A DNA stretch of 64,000 nucleotides from an uncultured Opitutales bacterium (GTDB taxonomy: Bacteria; Verrucomicrobiota; Verrucomicrobiia; Opitutales; Intestinicryptomonadaceae). Below are positions 59,609-64,000 of this stretch, piece after piece (within the stretch, counting starts at the first letter, position 1; each line of letters starts with the position of its first letter). A model generated the notes under the pieces. It worked only from the letters and a program-made list of their open reading frames with translations. It was not told where the DNA came from and did not search any database. Location: positions 124,001 through 188,000 of the forward strand of contig CAKTTC010000002.1 of assembly GCA_934613645.1 (NCBI GenBank), given 5' to 3'. A program made the position numbers and the translations under genes.

Positions 59609-60022
59609 TCAATAGACGTTTTGATAGTGGTGCGGCTCGAAATTTCCGCCGTCGGTATGCGCCACTTCAACAACGTCGAACCGCCACGTTTTGGGGCGTC
59701 CGAACCTGCGCATATACGCGGCGGCACACGCGCGGACTCTCGCCTTTTTGCCGCTTTGCACGCCCGCAAAATACCCGCCCACACGCGCCGAAGCCGAGCG
59801 GGTTTTGACTTCCGCGAAAACAAGCACGCCGTCTTTGGCGCAAACAATGTCGATTTCGTTGCGCCCGCTTCTGAAGTTGCGCGCAAGGATTTTGTAGCCC
59901 GATTTCTTCAGAAAACGCGCGGCGGCGTCTTCGCCGGCACGCCCCACAAGCGCGGTCTGCGGAAGTTTGCGGCGCGAAAACAGCCCCTCGAGAATTTCGA
60001 AAATTCGGTTAAGCGGCGTCAA
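59609..60022 (-). CDS. YraN-family (UPF0102) endonuclease-like protein, 137 aa
   Basis: GRAGEDAAARFLKKSGYKIL, RSGRNEIDIVC and VFAEVKTRS are the UPF0102 signature, a PD-(D/E)xK nuclease-like fold (E-I-D and E-V-K). A TTG start at 60020-60022 overlapping the folC stop by four bases is chosen, since no ATG or GTG fits; GGGGG lies upstream. Function not firmly known; thought to be DNA processing. Confidence 0.82.
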   Translation of the reverse strand: MTPLNRIFEILEGLFSRRKLPQTALVGRAGEDAAARFLKKSGYKILARNFRSGRNEIDIVCAKDGVLVFAEVKTRSASARVGGYFAGVQSGKKARVRACAAAYMRRFGRPKTWRFDVVEVAHTDGGNFEPHHYQNVY

Positions 60023-61314
60023 ATCAAATCCCCCAAGCAGTCGGATTTTTTCGACGTAAGCGCGCCCAAAACTTCGCCCGCAAGATAGATTGAACCCGTC
60101 GAAACAACGGTGTCGCCCGCCGCCGCAAACGCACACGCGCCGTCGGCAAACGACTCCCCAACCGTTGCGCGAACCACGGGCGCGGACGTGTCCAGAAACT
60201 CAGCAAGCTCGTCGAAGCCCAACGCACGCGGCTGATTCGGCACAAGCAGCACGACTTTTGCCGCGTATTTCGAGACAACTTTCATCAAAAACTTCGCCCG
60301 CTCGCGCCCAAGCACGCCGACTGCGATTATCGGGCGTATGCCCCGCGCGGCGAGGACTTTCAAATTCTCTTCGAGCGCGCGCGAACCCTCCTCGTTATGC
60401 GAGGCGTCCAAAATGAGCGTTGCGCCGTTTTTGAGCGGTATGCGCTGCCAGCGCGCCGCCCAAGACGTATGCGCCAATCCGTAGGCGACAGTCTCTTCGG
60501 TAATGGAATCGAAAATCGGGTTGTGCGTGCCCTTCAAAAGCTTTGCACAAAGTTTTGCAACCGCCGCGTTCTTGCGCTGAAATCCGCCCTCGAGCGAAGT
60601 TTCGGGCAGGTTTTCGGCGAAAAATTCCGACGCCTTATACAGGCGCGAACCGACGCGCTCGGCGGCTGCCTCAATCACGCGCATCGGGCGGTCGGCTATA
60701 AAACCCGCCACGACGGGAACGCCCGTTTTTATTATGCCCGCCTTTTCCTCGGCGATTTTTTCAAGCGTGTTCCCGAGATAATCGGTGTGGTCAAGCCCTA
60801 TCGACGAAATAACCGAGCACTCGGGCACAATGATGTTTGTGGAGTCAAGACGCCCGCCCAAACCGACTTCCACAACCGCTGCGTCGACTTTCCTGTCGGC
60901 GAAATACGCGAACGCAAGCGCGGTCATAATCTCGAAAAACGACGGGTATTCGGCAAGGTTGTTCGGGTCGAAAACGGAATCGCAAACGGCGCGTATTTTG
61001 GCGACATACGCAAGCAAGTCGGGCTTTGAAATCGGCTCGCGGTCAATCTGCACGCGCTCGCCCAAATACAGCAAATGCGGCGACGTAAACATGCCAACCT
61101 TCAGCCCCGACGCCCGCAAAATTGCCTCAATCATCGCACAGGTAGACCCCTTGCCGTTCGTCCCCGCCACATGGATTTTCGGAAACTTTTCCTGCGGATT
61201 TCCCAGACAGCGGCAGAGCTTTTTTATTCTCTCGAGCGAGAATTTCGACCCCGCGTTTCGCAACTCGTAAAGGAACTTTTCCGTCCTCAAAAATTCTGAT
61301 TCGGCATTTTGCAT
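60019..61314 (-). CDS. folC: Folylpolyglutamate/dihydrofolate synthase, 431 aa
   Basis: It adds glutamate to folates. The Mur-ligase P-loop is AGTNGKGSTCAMI (about 50-62). FTSPHLLYLGERVQI, VEVGLGGRLDSTN and GLDHTDYLGNT are the folate and magnesium regions, and LILDASHNEEGSRAL begins the C-terminal domain. ATG at 61312-61314 is used, although a TTG three codons upstream is possible. Confidence 0.94.
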   Translation of the reverse strand: MQNAESEFLRTEKFLYELRNAGSKFSLERIKKLCRCLGNPQEKFPKIHVAGTNGKGSTCAMIEAILRASGLKVGMFTSPHLLYLGERVQIDREPISKPDLLAYVAKIRAVCDSVFDPNNLAEYPSFFEIMTALAFAYFADRKVDAAVVEVGLGGRLDSTNIIVPECSVISSIGLDHTDYLGNTLEKIAEEKAGIIKTGVPVVAGFIADRPMRVIEAAAERVGSRLYKASEFFAENLPETSLEGGFQRKNAAVAKLCAKLLKGTHNPIFDSITEETVAYGLAHTSWAARWQRIPLKNGATLILDASHNEEGSRALEENLKVLAARGIRPIIAVGVLGRERAKFLMKVVSKYAAKVVLLVPNQPRALGFDELAEFLDTSAPVVRATVGESFADGACAFAAAGDTVVSTGSIYLAGEVLGALTSKKSDCLGDLI

Positions 61315-61649
61315 CAGCAGCAATACTTTTCACCCTACTCCCCCATTTTCAAGCTTAAAAATTTTTTAACCTTCCTAAAGTGGCGGCGGCGGGCAAAGCC
61401 CGTTCGCCTTTGATTATTGATTAAAGTAAAGCAACATTGGCTTCAGCCAATTTGCGCCACTTCACAACATATAAAAAACGCGGATTGAATTTTATTCAAT
61501 ACCACTTTGAAAATTAGTTAAAGCTTGTGTTCTTGAGAACGCGTCATCACAAAAGTTGCCGCAGACAATACGCCTTTACTTTGGGATTAAAGTTTTTTGT
61601 AAAAAACCTATGCCCCTTGGAACGCGTCAAACGTAGTTTTAGGCAAGGC

Positions 61650-61713
61650 TTCACGTTTTTGTTGCGAAGGGAGCGTAGTTAGCCTACGTGACCGAGCAAC
61701 AACAAACGGTGAA
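61650..61713. repeat. Large hairpin repeat, copy 1
   Basis: TTCAC (61650) pairs with GTGAA (61709), GTTGC (61661) with GCAAC (61696) and CGTAG (61674) with CTACG (61684), with T-rich/A-rich arms between. It follows a leader gcgtcaaacgtagttttagg shared with copy 2. Confidence 0.75.
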
Positions 61714-61826
61714 ACGTTTTTTACATTTTCTAAAGCGGCGCGGATTGGCGTAGCCAATTCCGCTTTGATTATTCATTAACGCCTGTGTTCCTTCAATAGC
61801 GCGTCAAATTGAGCTTCAGGCGAGGC

Positions 61827-61890
61827 TTCAAAAAAAATTTGCGGTGGCGGCTGTAGTAAACCTACTGCCCCACTGCAAATTTTTTTTGAA
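61827..61890. repeat. Large hairpin repeat, copy 2
   Basis: A perfect 16-base arm, TTC-A8-TTTGC (61827-61842) with GCAAA-T8-GAA (61875-61890), encloses GTGG/CCAC, GGC/GCC and AGTA/TACT pairs around AACC. The arm sequence differs from copy 1, but the order and position of paired blocks is the same. Confidence 0.8.
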
Positions 61891-61916
61891 ACGTAGCATC
61901 AAGCCAATTTCACGCG

Positions 61917-62567
61917 CTATATCAATAATTTGGAGTCAGATAACAAACACTCATACCTCTGGCTCAACTTCTCCCAATTCACCACTTCCCATATCCCGTT
62001 CAAATACTCAACCCTCATATTCTGATACTTCAAGTAATACGCGTGCTCCCACACGTCCACGCAAAATATCGGCTTGAAATCGACCCCGCACGCACACGGC
62101 GCAGAAAACTGGTTGTCCTGATTAGGGGTCGTCATAATCTTGAGTCCGCCCAAATTGTCAACGCACAACCAGCCGTATCCGCTCCCGAACACCGCCGCAG
62201 TTTTCGCCGTCATTTCCCTGCGGAAATTCTCGGTGCTGCCGAACGATTTTTCGAGCGCGTCGGAAAACTTTTTCGACGCCACAGTGTGTTCGCCCGAAAG
62301 CCCGCCCCAGTAGAATTCGTGGTTGAAAACGCCGCCGCCGTTGTTGCGAACCGCCGTGCGGATTTCCTGCGGAACGAGGTCGAGATTGCCGAGCAGATTG
62401 TGCAGGCGTCCCGAAAATTCGAAGTCGGGAAATTTTGCAAGGGCGGCATTTAGGTTGTTGACGTATGTAGCCTGATGCTTGTCGTGGTGGATTGAGACGG
62501 TGGTGGCGTCAATCCACGGTTCGAGAGCCGTCTGGGCGAACGGCAGCGGAGTAAGTTCGTATTTCAT
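61917..62567 (-). CDS. sod: Superoxide dismutase (Fe/Mn), 216 aa
   Basis: Metal ligands are His27 (SIHHDKH), His83 (VFNHEFYW), Asp171 and His175 (DVWEHAYYL). The N-terminal PLPF and central GSGYGWL fit. Unusually, the stretch before the last ligands reads APCACGVDFKPIFCVDVWEH, with three Cys, where relatives have Pro/Gly, and the C-terminus extends about 12 residues beyond the usual end. Metal choice cannot be told. It is divergent from lepA. Confidence 0.92.
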   Translation of the reverse strand: MKYELTPLPFAQTALEPWIDATTVSIHHDKHQATYVNNLNAALAKFPDFEFSGRLHNLLGNLDLVPQEIRTAVRNNGGGVFNHEFYWGGLSGEHTVASKKFSDALEKSFGSTENFRREMTAKTAAVFGSGYGWLCVDNLGGLKIMTTPNQDNQFSAPCACGVDFKPIFCVDVWEHAYYLKYQNMRVEYLNGIWEVVNWEKLSQRYECLLSDSKLLI

Positions 62568-62732
62568 TTTTGCCTTTCTTTTCGGGGCGAATGGGACAAG
62601 CCCGAAAACGCCCCAGTTTTCGGGGAATAAATCGAACCGAAACGCGAAATATTAAGCGTAAAAAGAGCTTGCCTAAAGCTTTGTTCTACTAAATAATGGG
62701 CGATTAACGCTTTTATAATAAACTTCATTCAA

Positions 62733-64000
62733 ATGGAAGAACTTGCCAACATAAGAAATTTCTGCATCATCGCGCACGTAGACCACGGCAAAACGACGCT
62801 TTCCGACAGGCTTCTGGAAAAAACGCACACTATCCAAAAGCGCGACATGCAAGACCAGCTTCTTGACTCAATGGACTTGGAGCGCGAACGCGGCATTACA
62901 ATCAAATCGCACCCCGTTTCGATGAAATACGACTTCGGGGGAAAGGAGTATTTGCTCAACCTCATCGACACCCCCGGACACGTCGATTTCTCATACGAAG
63001 TGTCGAGGTCGCTCGCCGCGTGCGAGGGCGCATTGCTGCTTATCGACGCCGCGCAGGGAGTGGAGGCGCAGACCGTGGCAAATGCACACTTGGCGGTGGC
63101 GCAGGGGCTGGAGATAATCCCCGTGATAAACAAAATCGACCTGCCCAGCGCGCAGCCCGACGCCTGCAAACGCCAGATTGAAGACCTGTTGGCAATCCCC
63201 GCAGAAGACGCAATCCTTGCAAGCGGCAAAACGGGCATAGGCACCGACGACATCTTGAAGGCCGTTGTGGAGCGCATTCCGTCGCCGAAACACGCCGACT
63301 ACCCCGCCGCCCGCGCGCTGATTTTCGACTGCGTTTTCGACAGCTACAAGGGCGTTATCTGCTACGTCCGCGTGTTCTCGGGTTCGCTCAAGGCGGGCGA
63401 CGAAATAGAATTTATGGGCACGGGGCGCAAAACGACAATCAAAGAAGTGGGGCGTTTCACCCCGACAATGACTGTCGAAGACACTCTCGAAGCGGGCTGC
63501 ACGGGCTACGTGGTATCGAACGTGAAGGAGGTTGCCGACATCGCAATCGGCGACACCGTAACGCTCGCCTCCAACCCCGCAAAGGAAATGCTGCACGGCT
63601 ACAAAGAAGTAAAGCCAATGGTATTTTCGGGAATCTACCCCGTAGACACTTCGGAATACGAAAAGCTGAAAGTCTCAATAGCCAAGCTGCGCCTCAACGA
63701 CGCGGCGTTGACGTATCAGGCGGAATCGTCCGTAGCGTTGGGGTTCGGGTTCAGATGCGGTTTTCTGGGGCTGCTGCATATGGAAATCGTGCAGGAGAGA
63801 CTGCGGCGCGAATACGGGCTTGATATAATTTCGACCTACCCGAGCGTGGTCTACAAAATCGATATGACGGACGGCACGCAGATTGAAATAGACAATCCCT
63901 GCAAGCTGCCCGACCCGTCGCTTATCGACGCCATTTACGAGCCGATGATTACCGCCAATATCCTCATTCCCACGGAGTCAATCGGCGATATGCTCGCGCT
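62733..64000 (+). CDS. lepA: Elongation factor 4 (LepA), 3' end beyond window
   Basis: A translational GTPase that back-translocates or rescues ribosomes. G1 AHVDHGKTT (14-22), RERGITIKS (switch I), DTPGHVDF (G3) and NKIDLP (G4) are present, followed by domain II and the start of domain III (GFGFRCGFLGLLHMEIVQER, a LepA signature). The start at ATG 62733 fits the family. About 422 of the usual 600 residues are in view. TATAAT-like sequence lies just upstream. Confidence 0.97.
   Translation, partial: MEELANIRNFCIIAHVDHGKTTLSDRLLEKTHTIQKRDMQDQLLDSMDLERERGITIKSHPVSMKYDFGGKEYLLNLIDTPGHVDFSYEVSRSLAACEGALLLIDAAQGVEAQTVANAHLAVAQGLEIIPVINKIDLPSAQPDACKRQIEDLLAIPAEDAILASGKTGIGTDDILKAVVERIPSPKHADYPAARALIFDCVFDSYKGVICYVRVFSGSLKAGDEIEFMGTGRKTTIKEVGRFTPTMTVEDTLEAGCTGYVVSNVKEVADIAIGDTVTLASNPAKEMLHGYKEVKPMVFSGIYPVDTSEYEKLKVSIAKLRLNDAALTYQAESSVALGFGFRCGFLGLLHMEIVQERLRREYGLDIISTYPSVVYKIDMTDGTQIEIDNPCKLPDPSLIDAIYEPMITANILIPTESIGDMLA

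Larger units (their letters stand above)
61374..61916. repeat. Palindromic repeat cluster E
   Basis: No gene is supported here. Reverse copies of the approximately 66-bp element lie at 61374-61426 (GGGC-AAA-GCCC) and 61729-61779 (GGC-GTA-GCC). Two much larger hairpins of another family lie at 61650-61713 and 61827-61890 (see next entries). The sequence ends at the superoxide dismutase stop codon, and the last residues of that protein may be encoded by it. Confidence 0.8.

Noticed and set aside
62729..63277. Minus-strand frame opposite lepA
   Set aside because: lepA is unmistakable on the plus strand; the minus frame is Ser/Arg-rich shadow.

Overview
The window joins the right-hand part of an integrated siphovirus-like prophage (about 1-26,260) to host chromosome (about 26,260-64,000). 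The host looks like a gut-type member of the Verrucomicrobiota/Lentisphaerota (PVC) group. The reasons are an exosortase-family gene, a protein ending in a PEP-CTERM sorting tail, a secreted TIM-barrel sugar isomerase starting MNRRNFVK, GTP-type PEP carboxykinase, FolE2, and many intergenic palindromic repeats. This placement is inferred from gene content, not from a marker gene.

Prophage, 1-26.26 kb. Nearly all genes lie on the minus strand and are tightly packed with ATGA or TGATG overlaps. Read from right to left they are: two ribbon-helix-helix-type regulators and small early genes (24.8-23.5 kb); a membrane/hypothetical block, an HD phosphohydrolase, two ASCH-domain proteins and a Lar-like zinc protein (23.5-18.8 kb); a helicase-methyltransferase fusion (18.75-16.2 kb); a replication-type protein; an HTH protein; small and large terminase (GpA type); a gp10-like protein; a connector candidate; portal; protease-scaffold with an internal scaffold start; major capsid; head completion; tail tube; tape measure; distal tail; and a fibre with 11-residue repeats that runs off the left edge. 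Plus-strand cargo interrupts this plan. At 10.28-10.72 kb there is a self-contained unit with a strong promoter, a 23-residue hydrophobic peptide, an anti-Shine-Dalgarno in its 3' UTR, a terminator and an RHH gene. At 24.95-26.01 kb there is an AT-rich pair, an HsdR_N-type nuclease plus a small acidic protein, beside the phage end. The end is marked by the 3' half of a tRNA-Thr(UGU) gene (26,219-26,260) followed by the tRNA terminator. The intact tRNA and the integrase should therefore lie beyond the left edge of the window.

Chromosome, 26.3-64 kb. After a two-gene remnant of unknown function come two xylose-isomerase-like TIM-barrel proteins, PEP carboxykinase, an exosortase-like protease, panD, a class V aminotransferase and topoisomerase III. 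Next are a GH13 amylase that sits inside the remains of a methyltransferase gene, queD, an M20 dipeptidase, maf, a TonB/TolA-like protein, an RluA-type pseudouridine synthase, folE2 and the PEP-CTERM protein. The latter has a G10 tract in its putative promoter spacer. A small zinc-ribbon protein, a TRIC-type channel and a PlsC-GNAT fusion acyltransferase follow, then an amino-acid block (cimA, thrC, lysC, metF), alr, yraN-type, folC, superoxide dismutase and lepA (cut by the right edge).

Five intergenic regions (36.93-37.54, 46.89-47.35, 49.2-50.1, 55.58-56.23 and 61.37-61.92 kb) are packed with short palindromic elements. The loop-proximal bases of these elements change from copy to copy but remain complementary. 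These elements, the peptide/anti-SD module and the nuclease pair are the most promising undescribed features.
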